DNA from: Streptomyces sp. MNU76
Lineage (GTDB): Bacteria; Actinomycetota; Actinomycetes; Streptomycetales; Streptomycetaceae
DNA length: 64,000 nucleotides
Assembly: GCF_020982545.1 (NCBI RefSeq)
Contig: NZ_JAJKLK010000005.1
Coordinates: 248,001 to 312,000 of the forward strand
Direction of reading: 5' to 3'
The notes beneath the pieces are model-generated. The model made no database searches. It saw nothing but the letters and a program-made list of their open reading frames with translations, and was not told where the DNA came from. Shown piece by piece: positions 26,545 to 34,792 of the stretch (position 1 is its first letter; the number at the start of each line of letters is the position of its first letter). The translations under genes were made by a program, and so were the position numbers.

Positions 26545-26869
26545 GCGGCAGCCGGGCGAGCGGCAGCCCGGCTGAGCAGTCGCCCGGCTGCGCGGCCGAC
26601 CGTACGGCGCGGCAGGCCGGCGGGCGGTGCGTCGGTCGGTCGGTCGGGCGGGCGCGGGTGTGGGTCGGTGGGTCGCCGGCCGAAGGGTTCCCGGTCGACA
26701 GGAAAAGCAGGGCGGTGGGACCATTGAGGTCAGGAGGTACGTCACCGCTGTCGCCGCGCGGGCACCCCACAATCCGGTGGTGGCCTGCCCCCATCCTTCG
26801 TTCCGTCGTCAGGCGTAGGGCCCCTCCTTCGCGTCCCCCCTGTTGACGGCCGGTCCGGGAGGGTGCTCG
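26545..26869. other. Intergenic region with hairpin after mocR
   Basis: This 325-base gap holds no gene that I can support. A perfect 8-bp inverted repeat (agccgggc at 26550-26557, gcccggct at 26566-26573) just after the mocR stop is a plausible terminator. A short tetranucleotide run of cggt units lies near 26632-26645. The end of the gap holds the GGGAGGG ribosome-binding site of the next gene. Confidence 0.5.
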
Positions 26870-28636
26870 ATGACGGCGCTCGACGAACGTCACGGAGATC
26901 ACGGAGCAGGTGCGCACGGCGGGGCGTCGCCCCGGAGCGGCGGCACTCTCGGTTCTCGCGTCGTCCCCCTGGGCCGGCCGACCGCCTCGCTGCCTCTGCT
27001 CACCGGATCGAAAGCGGCCCACCTCGCGCGGGCGGCCCGCGCCGGGTTGCCGGTGCTGCCCGGCTTCGTGATCCCCTGCGCCCCTCCGGATCCGGGAGAC
27101 CTGTGGGACCCCGACGATCTACGGGACCTGTCGCGCGCCTGGGCCGAGTTGTCCCGGCACGGGGCGCGGTCCCTGGTCGTGCGGTCCTCCTCGCCGCAGG
27201 AGGACACGGAGGAGTCCTCGTTGGCGGGACGGTTCGACTCGGTGCTCGATGTGCGGGGGTGGGAGGAGTTCCGGGCGGCGGTGCGCACGGTGCTGGGCTC
27301 GGCCCGGGGGCCCGACGGTGACAGTGCTCCGATGGCCGTGCTCGTCCAGCCGATGCTCAGGGCCCGGGTCGGGGGTGTGCTGTTCGGCGCGGACCCCGTG
27401 GCCGGGCGGACCGATCGGATGCTGGTGAGCGCGGTGCGGGGCGGGCCCGACACGTTGGTGAGCGGGGAGCAGCCCGGGACGAGTCACTGGGTGAGCCGGT
27501 GGGGGCGGCTGCTGCGGACGGAGTCGTCCGACGGCGGGGCGCTGCTCACCGGCGGTGAACTGCGTCGTCTGGCGCGGCTGGCCCGGCGGGCCGCCCGGGT
27601 GTTCGGCGGGCCCCAGGACATCGAGTTCGCGCTCGACGAGGACGGACGGCTGTGGTTGCTCCAGAGCCGTCCGATCACGGCGATGGTGCCCCGTCCGCCG
27701 CGTGGCGCCCGGCTGCTCGGTCCCGGGCCGGTGGCGGAGAGCCTGCCGGGGCGGTTGGAGCCGCTGGAGGAGGATCTGTGGGTGGCGCCGATGGCCCGGG
27801 GGCTCGCCATCGCGCTCGGGCTCGGCGGGAGCGCGTCGCGCCGGCGGTTGCGGTCGGCGCCGGTGGTCGTGGCGGTCGGTGGCCGGGTCGCGGCGGACCT
27901 GCGGCTGCTGGGTGCCGTCCCGCCGAGGCATCCCCGGCTGGCGTGGCTCAACCCGGCGCCGGGGGCCCGGCGGCTGGGTGCCGCCTGGCGGGTGGGGCGG
28001 CTGACCTCGACGCTGCCGGGTCTGGCGACGGACCTGGTGGCCGACGTCGACCGGCGGCTGGTCGAGACCCCGCCGACCGGAGACCTGTCGACCGTCGAGT
28101 TGATCTCGACCCTGCGCTGGACGCGCTCCGTCCTGGTCTCGCTCCACGCTCAGGAGGCCCTGGCGGGCGCCCTCCTCCCCGAGCCCCGCGTCACGGCCGC
28201 GGGGGCCGCTCTCGCGACGCTCACCGAGTCGAGGTACCGGGACCGGAGCCTGCCGGACCACCAGGTGGTGGCCGCCGAGCCCGTGGTCCTCGCCCTGACG
28301 GCTCCGAGCCTGTGGGGCGACCTGCGACTGCCCCACCGGAGCCCGTCCACCGCAACGGCGCCTCCCCCTACCGCCTCGGTCACCCCCGCCCCGCGCCTCT
28401 CCCTCGAAGCCGCCTCGGCGTCCGCCTCCTCGCCTCCCTCCGCACTCCCTCCCCGCCCCCAGCCCCAGGCGACACCGCGGCCCCCTTCCGTCCTCACGGC
28501 GCGCGGGCCCCGTCTCCCCGGGCGCCCTGCCGCCGCGCGAGTCCCTGCGGCTGCGGGTCCGCTGGGTGCAGGAATTGCAGGTCAGACTGGTGCGGGAGGG
28601 AGCGCGCCGGTTGCTTGTCCGGGGTGTGCTGGGTGA
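26870..28636 (+). CDS. PEP/pyruvate-binding enzyme, N-terminal part (frameshifted gene)
   Basis: The ATG at 26870 has a GGGAGGG box. The frame encodes the ATP-grasp (PPDK N-terminal) domain of a phosphoenolpyruvate-synthase-like protein: LTGSKAAHLARAARAGLPVL, GARSLVVRSSSPQEDTEESS, AVLVQPMLRARVGGVLFGAD and PQDIEFALDEDGRLWLLQSR. A long linker domain follows. From about 28330 the frame becomes a Pro/Ser/Ala-rich sequence, and from about 28500 the sensible coding moves to the next frame, where the phosphohistidine domain lies. As written the protein ends at 28636 without that domain. Either one base change broke the gene or the sequence has an indel in the 28330-28500 region. Confidence 0.7.
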   Translation: MTALDERHGDHGAGAHGGASPRSGGTLGSRVVPLGRPTASLPLLTGSKAAHLARAARAGLPVLPGFVIPCAPPDPGDLWDPDDLRDLSRAWAELSRHGARSLVVRSSSPQEDTEESSLAGRFDSVLDVRGWEEFRAAVRTVLGSARGPDGDSAPMAVLVQPMLRARVGGVLFGADPVAGRTDRMLVSAVRGGPDTLVSGEQPGTSHWVSRWGRLLRTESSDGGALLTGGELRRLARLARRAARVFGGPQDIEFALDEDGRLWLLQSRPITAMVPRPPRGARLLGPGPVAESLPGRLEPLEEDLWVAPMARGLAIALGLGGSASRRRLRSAPVVVAVGGRVAADLRLLGAVPPRHPRLAWLNPAPGARRLGAAWRVGRLTSTLPGLATDLVADVDRRLVETPPTGDLSTVELISTLRWTRSVLVSLHAQEALAGALLPEPRVTAAGAALATLTESRYRDRSLPDHQVVAAEPVVLALTAPSLWGDLRLPHRSPSTATAPPPTASVTPAPRLSLEAASASASSPPSALPPRPQPQATPRPPSVLTARGPRLPGRPAAARVPAAAGPLGAGIAGQTGAGGSAPVACPGCAG

Positions 28637-29129
28637 GGCGCGGCGGGGGGGGCTGATGCGGTGGAAGGAGTTCGTGACCGCGCTGGAGACCGGTGAGCTG
28701 CCGGAGGACTTCGCGGAACGGCTGCCCCGGGCCGCGTCCGCTCCGCTCCCGGACCGGTTCCGGCTCGCGGAGGGCGGTGTGGTCGTCGCCGACCGAGCCA
28801 CCGAGCCGTCCGGCGCGGGAGACGGGAACGGCGGCCGGGGTGTGTCCGGCGGCCGGGGCATGGGAACGGTGTGGGACGGAGAGGGGAGCGGGCCGCCGGA
28901 CGCCGTGCTGGTGGTCCGGACGCTTGATCCGGCGCTGGCCCCGCTGCTGCCGCGCGTCACGGGGCTGGTGGCGCAGACGGGCAGCCCGTTGTCCCATCTG
29001 GCGGTGCTGGCACGGGAGTTCGGCGTGCCGGCCGTGGTGGGCGTCGACGACGCGGTGTGCCGTTTCCCGCCGGGGACCCGGGTGACGGTCGACGGGGGCA
29101 CCGGCGACGTACGGGCGGAGGGTTCGTGA
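28566..29129 (+). CDS. PEP-utilizing enzyme mobile domain (C-terminal part of the preceding gene)
   Basis: This frame is the continuation of the gene above. Sensible coding can be read back to about 28500 (PPRESLRLRVRWVQELQVRL), before its first possible start. It ends with the swivelling phosphohistidine domain: VTGLVAQTGSPLSHLAVLAR carries the catalytic His in the place of the usual GG-x-x-SH motif, followed by EFGVPAVVGVDDAVCRFPPG and VTVDGGTGDVRAEGS. On its own it would be only 187 residues. The stop codon overlaps the ATG of the next gene by one base, so the unit is an operon. Confidence 0.7.
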   Translation: MQELQVRLVREGARRLLVRGVLGEARRGGLMRWKEFVTALETGELPEDFAERLPRAASAPLPDRFRLAEGGVVVADRATEPSGAGDGNGGRGVSGGRGMGTVWDGEGSGPPDAVLVVRTLDPALAPLLPRVTGLVAQTGSPLSHLAVLAREFGVPAVVGVDDAVCRFPPGTRVTVDGGTGDVRAEGS

Positions 29130-30013
29130 TGCGGCGCCTCGCCTACCTCTTCGGGGGCGCGGCGGCGGTCGGCGCGGGCGTCTACTTCGTCGTCTACCTC
29201 TACCGGTGGCAGTGGCAGCGAGCCATCCTCAGCGGGGTGCTCCTCCTGATCGTCGGGGTGCTGTTGCTGGGCCTCGTGCTGCTGGGGCGGCTGGCGCGGA
29301 TCGAGGAGCGGATCAGGGAGAGCGACCGTCGGCAGCAGGACGCGCTGGCCCGGCTGCGGCAGACGCACAGCGGTGAGCGCGGTGACCGGTTCCGTTGGCT
29401 GGATGATCCGGCGAGTCGGACGTATGTCTTCGTGCCCGTGCTGTTGATCACCGGTGTGGTGCTGTCGGGGATCGCGTGGCTGGTGCATCGGATCGCGTCG
29501 GTCACGGCCCGGCCGACGGCGGAGCGGCACCTGGCCGGGCAGCTGGCGGTGCTCACGGCGCCCGATCCGGCGCCGGACGCCGATCTGGAGGACACGACTC
29601 CGCCCGGGGACGGCCGGGGGCGGGCGGCGCGGCTGATCACCGTGGGTGTCGGCGTCGCCCTGCTGGTCTCGCTGGTGGTCGGGCTCGCCGACCTCACGCA
29701 GACCAGGAAGGAGGAGCGGAACGGGGCAGAGGCGACGTCCGTGCTGGTCCGGGTGGACATGCGGGGCGTTCCCCCGAGCGCCGAGCGGCAGGCCATGGCC
29801 GCGTCACAGGCCTGGGAGCGCTGCCGGAACTCCACGTCGGTGCCGCTGCGGCGGACCACGCTGGGCGAACTCGGCGACGGGATGTTCGCGGCAGTCGTCC
29901 GTCCTTCCCTGACCGATCACGACCGGCTGCGGCTGCGCGGCTGCCTGGAGGACTCCGACGTGGATCGCGCGCACCTCACCGTGGTGGGCATCGGCGACGC
30001 GGACCAGCCGTGA
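29129..30013 (+). CDS. Hypothetical membrane protein coupled to the PEP-utilizing enzyme
   Basis: I do not recognise a named family. The 294-aa protein overlaps the upstream stop by one base (TGATG). It has two helices at the N-terminus (YLFGGAAAVGAGVYFVVYLY and ILSGVLLLIVGVLLLGLVLL), a short coiled segment (LARIEERIRESDRRQQDALA), a third helix (VFVPVLLITGVVLSGIAWLV), a fourth (LITVGVGVALLVSLVVGLAD), and a C-terminal domain of about 100 residues, probably extracytoplasmic, with two cysteines (WERCRNST and LRGCLEDS) that could form a disulfide. Coupling suggests work with the PEP enzyme, but no role can be assigned. Confidence 0.75.
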   Translation: MRRLAYLFGGAAAVGAGVYFVVYLYRWQWQRAILSGVLLLIVGVLLLGLVLLGRLARIEERIRESDRRQQDALARLRQTHSGERGDRFRWLDDPASRTYVFVPVLLITGVVLSGIAWLVHRIASVTARPTAERHLAGQLAVLTAPDPAPDADLEDTTPPGDGRGRAARLITVGVGVALLVSLVVGLADLTQTRKEERNGAEATSVLVRVDMRGVPPSAERQAMAASQAWERCRNSTSVPLRRTTLGELGDGMFAAVVRPSLTDHDRLRLRGCLEDSDVDRAHLTVVGIGDADQP

Positions 30014-30111
30014 CCCTGGAGATCAACAGATAGGACAAGCTCCCCCCAAACACCCCAAAGTAAGTGAGGTGGCACACAAGCAGACAGAACGCTTATGTCG
30101 GGCAGGCTACG

Positions 30112-30876
30112 ATGCCGGACAGACCCCCGTCCCCAACCCCTGGGTCATCCATGCCTGTCTCTGTCGCACCTCCGCCCGTACGCCCGGATCTCTCCGCCCC
30201 CTCCGCCCGTCCCCGCTCACTGCGCCGCAGGGTGGTGCGTGTGCTGATCGGTGTGCTGCTCGGCTACCTCGCCGTCTGGGCCACGGGCTCCCTGGGCGTC
30301 CTGGCGATGACGTACGTGGCGCGGGAGACCACCTCGGTGCCCGAGGGGACGCGTTCGGTGAAGGGGATCCACAACTTCCAGCCCGTAGGCACGGACGGCG
30401 AGCTGTGGCGCGGGGCAGCCCCCTCCCCCGCCGGGTACCGGGCGCTCGCCGATCTCGGCTTCACCACGGTCGTCGACCTGCGCGCGGAGAAGCTGAGCGC
30501 CGCCCAGCTCGCCCTGCCGCGCGAGGCGGGCCTCGACGTCGTACGGGTGCCGATGCGTGACGGGCAGACCCCGACGCCCGAGCAGGTACGGCGTCTGCTC
30601 GACACGGTCTCCGAGAGCTCCGGGCCGGTGTTCGTGCACTGCGGCGCCGGGGTCGGCCGTACGGGGACGATGGCCGCGGCCTATCTCGTGAAGACCGGGC
30701 AGGAGGACTCGCCGGGCGCGGTCTGGCGCAACCTGTCGGTCGGGCCGCCGTCGATCGAGCAGATCTCCTACGGACTGATGCTGGAGCGGGAGCGCGACAC
30801 GGCGCAGCCGCCGCTGCCGGTGGTCGCGGTGAGCCGCCTCGTCGACGCGCCGCGCCGGATCTGGTCGTACGTGTAG
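30112..30876 (+). CDS. Membrane-anchored tyrosine/dual-specificity phosphatase
   Basis: The frame opens at 30064, but I favour the ATG at 30112 with GGCAGG upstream (254 aa). A basic stretch (RPRSLRRRVVRVLIGVLLGY) leads into one membrane helix near residues 45-65. The phosphatase domain outside has the general-acid region VRVPMRDGQTPTPEQVRRLL and the P-loop VFVHCGAGVGRTGTMAAAYL, matching HCx5R with Cys nucleophile and Arg. Related proteins include the bacterial tyrosine phosphatases of the IphP/DSP type. The topology places the catalytic domain outside the membrane if the basic residues stay inside, which is unusual for a signalling phosphatase. Confidence 0.85.
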   Translation: MPDRPPSPTPGSSMPVSVAPPPVRPDLSAPSARPRSLRRRVVRVLIGVLLGYLAVWATGSLGVLAMTYVARETTSVPEGTRSVKGIHNFQPVGTDGELWRGAAPSPAGYRALADLGFTTVVDLRAEKLSAAQLALPREAGLDVVRVPMRDGQTPTPEQVRRLLDTVSESSGPVFVHCGAGVGRTGTMAAAYLVKTGQEDSPGAVWRNLSVGPPSIEQISYGLMLERERDTAQPPLPVVAVSRLVDAPRRIWSYV

Positions 30877-30900
30877 GCGATCGCAGCAAGGCGTAGAAGT

Positions 30901-30932
30901 GCGCGGCGCGGGCCGAGAGGCCCGCGCCGCGC
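30901..30932. terminator. Bidirectional hairpin terminator
   Basis: A perfect 14-bp stem (gcgcggcgcgggcc and ggcccgcgccgcgc) with a GAGA loop lies between the convergent phosphatase and methyltransferase genes. Confidence 0.85.
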
Positions 30933-30959
30933 GGTCGTGCACCGGTTCCCTACGCCGGT

Positions 30960-31775
30960 CTACGGCTTGCGGGCCACCGCCCCGTACCCCGGGATGACCC
31001 CGTCGTCCTGGCCGGGGACGGGTTCGCCGAGTTCGGGGTGCCAGTGGTGGGGCACCCCGACGCCGGGGTCGACCAGTTCGAGGCCGTCGAAGAAGCGGGC
31101 GAACTCCTCGCGGGAGCGCAGCGCCAGGGTGACACCGGCGGCCTTGAGCTTCTCCATGGCCGCCTTCGACTCCTCCGGGGTGAAGTCGGCGGTGGCGTGG
31201 GTGACGACCAGATAGCTGCCGGAGGGCAGTTCGGCCATCAACCGCTGAACCAGGGCGTGCGCGCCGTCCTCGTCGGAGACGAAGTGCAGCAGCGCGATCA
31301 GCGAGAGCGCCACGGGCCGGCCGAAGTCGAGGACCTTCTTGGCGCCCTCGACGACGGCGTGCGGGTCGCGCACGTCGGCCTGCAGATACTCGGTGCGCCC
31401 CTCCGGCGTACCACGCAGCAGGGCCCCCGCGTGGGCCAGCACGATGGGGTCGTTGTCGCAGTAGACGACGGCGGCGTCGGGGGCGACCCGCTGGGCGATC
31501 TGGTGCAGGTTCGGCTCGGTCGGGACACCGGTGCCGATGTCGAGGAACTGGCGGACGCCGTGCTCGGCCAGCCAGCGGGTGGAGCGGTGCATGAAGGCAC
31601 GGTTGACCTGTGCCATCACCGGCACGCGAGGGTCGAGGGCCAGCATCTGCCGGCCCATCGCCTCGTCGACGGGGTAGTTGTCCTTTCCGCCGAGGTACCA
31701 GTCGTACATCCGGGCGGGATGGGGTCTGCTCGTGTCGATCTCGACGGGGGGACGCCCGTTCATGACGAACTCCAT
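30960..31775 (-). CDS. SAM-dependent methyltransferase, DUF574 family
   Basis: The 271-aa protein is a clear member of the actinomycete-specific DUF574 (Methyltransf_19) group: PHPARMYDWYLGGKDNYPVD at the N-terminus, NRAFMHRSTRWLAEHGVRQF, then motif I LDIGTGVPTEPNLHQIAQRV, VVYCDNDPIVLAHAGALL and YLQADVRDP. These proteins are abundant in Streptomyces and their substrates are largely unknown. A second ATG at codon 5 (MNGRPPVEID) is also possible. It lies upstream of a WhiJ-like regulatory module on the same strand, but is separated from it by about 80 bases and probably has its own promoter. Confidence 0.9.
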   Translation of the reverse strand: MEFVMNGRPPVEIDTSRPHPARMYDWYLGGKDNYPVDEAMGRQMLALDPRVPVMAQVNRAFMHRSTRWLAEHGVRQFLDIGTGVPTEPNLHQIAQRVAPDAAVVYCDNDPIVLAHAGALLRGTPEGRTEYLQADVRDPHAVVEGAKKVLDFGRPVALSLIALLHFVSDEDGAHALVQRLMAELPSGSYLVVTHATADFTPEESKAAMEKLKAAGVTLALRSREEFARFFDGLELVDPGVGVPHHWHPELGEPVPGQDDGVIPGYGAVARKP

Positions 31776-31854
31776 GAGGTTCCGCGGCAGTAAGTGATCA
31801 ATTCAGGGCCAACATAGGGGGATCGGCTGAGCAACAGAGAGGGCGCAACAGGCC

Positions 31855-32139
31855 TCAGGAGAGCAGGAAGTCGGCCACCCCCGCCTTGGCGCCCTGGATG
31901 AAGGCGTTCATCTCGTCCGGCGTGTAGATCAGCGCCGGTCCGTCGGGGTCGGTGGACTGCCGTACGGCGATCCGGCCGTCGGCGAGCTTCATGACCTCCA
32001 GGCAGTTCCCTCCGTTGCCTCCGCTCCAGGGCTTGTGCCAGCCCTCGCTGCCCAGCTCCCGGGCGGGCATACCGTTGTAGACGCGGTTGTGCGACTGCGT
32101 GCGTGTGCGCGTCTGCGACTGCGACTTGATGAATTCCAT
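31855..32139 (-). CDS. DUF397 domain-containing protein
   Basis: The 94-aa protein has a Gln/Thr/Arg-rich N-terminal stretch (SQSQTRTRTQSHNRVYN) and then the DUF397 core: WHKPWSGGNGGNCLEVMKLA, GRIAVRQSTDPDGPALIYTP and DEMNAFIQGAKAGVADFLLS. DUF397 proteins are small partners of the XRE/DUF5753 (WhiJ-like) regulators in Streptomyces and are thought to modulate their DNA binding. Its ATG lies nine bases after the regulator stop, so the two are co-translated. Confidence 0.93.
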   Translation of the reverse strand: MEFIKSQSQTRTRTQSHNRVYNGMPARELGSEGWHKPWSGGNGGNCLEVMKLADGRIAVRQSTDPDGPALIYTPDEMNAFIQGAKAGVADFLLS

Positions 32140-32148
32140 TCGGTGTCT

Positions 32149-33009
32149 TCAGAGCTCCTCGCGGAGGTCCCGGAGGACCTCCTTCGTGCGTTGTGCCGTG
32201 GCAGCCTGCGCCGCCATGCGGTCCATGACCTCGAGGTGGGTCGCCACCTCGGAGCGGTCGTCCAGGTAGACGGCGCCGGTCAGGTACTCGCTGTAGACCA
32301 TGTCCGGAAGCTCCGGCATGGCGAAACGGAACAGGACGAACGGCCCGTACGTGCCGGGGTGCGGTCCTGTGTCGAACGTGGCGACCTGCACCGTCACATG
32401 CGGCAGCTCCATCGCCTCCAGCAGCCGGTCGATCTGGGCGCGCATGACCGCCGGGCCGCCGACGGGGCGGCGCAGGGCGGTCTCGTCCATCACGAACCAC
32501 AGCCGGGGCGCACCCTCACGGGTGAGCAGTTCCTGGCGTCGCATGCGCAGGTCGACATGGCGCTCGATGTCCGCGGGCTTGGTCTGGCCGATGGCGCCCG
32601 AGGTCATGACGGAACGGGCGTAGTCCTCGGTCTGCAGGAGGCCGGGGACGAAGTGCGGGTCGTAGCCGCGGATCAGGGAGGCCGCGCCCTCCAGGCTGAC
32701 GTACATGGAGAACCAGCCCGGCAGGATGTCGTGGTAGCGCTGCCACCAGCCGGGTTTGTTGGCCTCCTCGGCGAGTTGGACGAAGGTCTCGGCCTCCTCG
32801 TCACCGACCCCGTACGCCTTGAGCAGGAGCTGCAGGTAGGGGATCTTGAGGGCGACCTCGGCGGTCTCCATGCGGCGGATCGTGGCGGCGGTGACGTGCA
32901 GGACGCGTGCGGCGTCCTCGCGTCTGATGCCCGCGCGCTCACGCAGGTCCAACAGACGCCGACCGAGCACGACCTGCCCGACCGTCGGCGCGGACCGCGG
33001 CTCGCTCAT
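32149..33009 (-). CDS. XRE-family regulator with DUF5753 (WhiJ-like)
   Basis: The ATG at 33009 (MSEPRSAPTVGQVVLGRRLL) has a GAGAGG box; product 286 aa. The helix-turn-helix spans residues 12-70 (LRERAGIRREDAARVLHVTA, ATIRRMETAEVALKIPYLQL). The DUF5753 domain fills the rest, with ASLIRGYDPHFVPGLLQTED, LRMRRQELLTREGAPRLWFV and MDETALRRPVGGPAVMRAQI. Proteins of this architecture (WhiJ and paralogues) control developmental genes in Streptomyces, usually with a DUF397 partner and an ATPase nearby. Both partners are here. The intergenic direct repeats at 33124-33160 are a likely operator. Confidence 0.93.
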   Translation of the reverse strand: MSEPRSAPTVGQVVLGRRLLDLRERAGIRREDAARVLHVTAATIRRMETAEVALKIPYLQLLLKAYGVGDEEAETFVQLAEEANKPGWWQRYHDILPGWFSMYVSLEGAASLIRGYDPHFVPGLLQTEDYARSVMTSGAIGQTKPADIERHVDLRMRRQELLTREGAPRLWFVMDETALRRPVGGPAVMRAQIDRLLEAMELPHVTVQVATFDTGPHPGTYGPFVLFRFAMPELPDMVYSEYLTGAVYLDDRSEVATHLEVMDRMAAQAATAQRTKEVLRDLREEL

Positions 33010-33123
33010 CTCGCCTCTCTTCCTGTGACCCTGCGCTGACCTGCGTCGATGTTCGGCCCATCCCGGTGCCGACAGCCTTGCGGCGCCGTTCGGAGACCTC
33101 GCGCGTCGCACCCGCGCGTGTAC

Positions 33124-33160
33124 ACATACGAACACTGTGCGTACATACGAACGTTGTGCG
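33124..33160. promoter_or_regulatory. Two 18-bp direct repeats, candidate WhiJ-like operator
   Basis: acatacgaacactgtgcg (33124-33141) and acatacgaacgttgtgcg (33143-33160) are repeated with a 19-bp period and two mismatches. They lie midway in the 277-bp gap between the divergent XRE regulator and the ATPase gene, an AT-richer island that probably also holds the promoters. Confidence 0.6.
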
Positions 33161-33286
33161 AGGGATTTCCAACTGGCGCCGCTACACGTGCTGTTGCGTG
33201 CAGTGTGCCACGACCGTTCAGAGAGTCACACGGCACTCTGCAATTTTCAGAGTGACACTTGCCAACCTGTTCACGGCGGGGCGATA

Positions 33287-34051
33287 GTGGCAAGCGTGAT
33301 TCCGCCCCCTGCGCCGTTAGGAACAGACGCCGCCGGTGACCGTGTCGGTCCCGGTCCGGCCGCCGGGGCGCGCCCCGAGACAATCGCCGAGCGCCGGTTC
33401 CGATTCGAGCTGGCCGCGCACCCGGGTGCCGTGGCCCAGGCCCGGCGTGTGACCCGTGACCAGCTCACCGGCTGGGCCCTCTGCGAGGACACCTGCGACA
33501 CCGCCGCCCTCGTCGTGTCCGAACTGGTGACCAACGCGATCGTGCACACCGCGAGCGCCCAGATCGTCTGCGAGCTGTCCGACAGCGACGAGCTGGTGCG
33601 GATAGCGGTACGGGACGAGGGCTGTGCGCCCGGCGAGCCGCACCCCTCGCCGCAGCGGCCCGAGGAGGAACACGGCAGGGGTCTGCTCCTCATAGAGTCC
33701 CTCTGCCGCTCATGGGGTGCCCAGCCGGTCGGTCCGGGGCTCCTGGTCTGGGCGGACGTGCCGCGCGGGCTGCTCGCCCCCCTCGCGCCGGAGGCCACAC
33801 CAGAGCCGGTCGTGGACATCACCCCGGTCGCGGGCAGGGGCCCGGACACGGCGGCCCGGTCCGATCTGGGCTGGGGTGCGAAGAAGCCGCCGGCCGAGGA
33901 CCGGCCCGGTGAGGCGGAGTCCATCCGCGTCAAGGGCGTCGAGGGCCACCGCGGCGGTGCCGAGGCCGGGTACCGCACGGGTTTCGAATGTCGTACGGAA
34001 ATCGGAGTCCGGCCCCAGGCCGGACGGCGGACGGGGGCCGAATGGGTGTGA
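33287..34051 (+). CDS. Anti-sigma-factor-like ATP-binding protein (HATPase_c_2)
   Basis: The start is probably the GTG at 33287 (254 aa); a GTG at 33296 is also possible. Residues 30-150 form a GHKL ATPase of the RsbW type: FRFELAAHPGAVAQARRVTR, TAALVVSELVTNAIVHTASA (N-box Asn), VRIAVRDEGCAPGEPH (G1 box) and EEEHGRGLLLIESLCRSWG (G2 box). The C-terminal 90 residues are disordered. Such small ATPases are anti-sigma kinases or partners of the WhiJ-like module and are encoded beside XRE/DUF397 pairs across Streptomyces. Confidence 0.88.
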   Translation: MASVIPPPAPLGTDAAGDRVGPGPAAGARPETIAERRFRFELAAHPGAVAQARRVTRDQLTGWALCEDTCDTAALVVSELVTNAIVHTASAQIVCELSDSDELVRIAVRDEGCAPGEPHPSPQRPEEEHGRGLLLIESLCRSWGAQPVGPGLLVWADVPRGLLAPLAPEATPEPVVDITPVAGRGPDTAARSDLGWGAKKPPAEDRPGEAESIRVKGVEGHRGGAEAGYRTGFECRTEIGVRPQAGRRTGAEWV

Positions 34052-34509
34052 GCGCGTCGATCGGTCCCGCTCGGCCCCCCGGTGGGGGCAGAGTGGCTCG
34101 CGTGGTGAGCCTCGACACCCTGACCAGACTGCGCCGCGCCCAGCGTTCCGCCGCGCCGGCCCGCCCCATCCCCCTGCCCGAGGGCATGACCGCGCCCATG
34201 GGATGCGACGCGGTCGCCGTCCCGGCCCGCTTCGGTCCGATGGTCCTGCCCCGGCTGCCCCGCGTGGGCTGCGTCTACGCCGACCGCGCCCACTGGTGGT
34301 GGATCGTGCCGGCCGACTCCGACTACGCGCTGGAGTGGCCGTCGCCCGTGCGCTACACCACCGGGGCGCTGGTCTCCGACGGTGCGGCCGCTCCCGGGCT
34401 GATCCTCAGGCCCGAGGGGACGATTCCCTATACGCCGCCGATACCGTTGTACTTGGCGCTGTGCCGGGTGACGGGGACCACGCCCACGTGGTCCCGCATG
34501 ACCGCGTAG
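34042..34509 (+). CDS. Conserved hypothetical protein overlapping the ATPase gene
   Basis: The ATG at 34042 overlaps the end of the ATPase gene by ten bases, so the two are translationally coupled. The 155-aa product has no membrane helix and no domain that I recognise. Conserved-looking blocks are VSLDTLTRLRRAQRSAAPAR, FGPMVLPRLPRVGCVYADRA followed by HWWWIVPADSDYALEWP, and a C-terminal PPIPLYLALCRVTGTTPTWS. The tryptophan-rich segment suggests a small ligand- or protein-binding fold. Coupling points to a partner of the ATPase in the WhiJ-like module. Confidence 0.75.
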   Translation: MGVSASIGPARPPGGGRVARVVSLDTLTRLRRAQRSAAPARPIPLPEGMTAPMGCDAVAVPARFGPMVLPRLPRVGCVYADRAHWWWIVPADSDYALEWPSPVRYTTGALVSDGAAAPGLILRPEGTIPYTPPIPLYLALCRVTGTTPTWSRMTA

Positions 34510-34604
34510 GGCTCCGCCTGGGTGGGCCGCGTTCCTGGTAGGGGCTGCGCCCCTGTGCGCGGTCGGTTCGGGTGGGATCGGGCTCGTGTGCGGCTGTCCG
34601 GCTG

Positions 34605-34672
34605 TGGGGGCTGGTCGCGCAGTTCCCCGCGCCCCCTGACGGGCCTACGGCCCTTCAGGGGGCGTCCGAAGG
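34605..34672. repeat. GC-rich REP-like palindromic sequence, copy 2
   Basis: ggggctggtcgcgcagttccc followed by gcgccccctgacgggcctacggcccttcagggggc forms a strong hairpin. The same leading sequence recurs elsewhere in the window. The gap 34510-34792 contains only this element, another small palindrome (ggggctgcgcccc near 34541) and the ribosome-binding site of the ABC gene. Confidence 0.6.
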
Positions 34673-34792
34673 GGCACCCCTCGCGCGCTCCTTGTGCTCC
34701 GGGTGCGTCGCGGTGGCACCGTCGTGCGCCCTGGTCGGGAGCGGAGGGTCCCGGGATAGTGGCCGTCTGCGACGACTCGGGGGAGGCCGTGA

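Noticed and set aside
26632..26650. cggt run as a significant microsatellite
   Set aside because: Only about three to four units; not distinguishable from chance in such GC-rich DNA.
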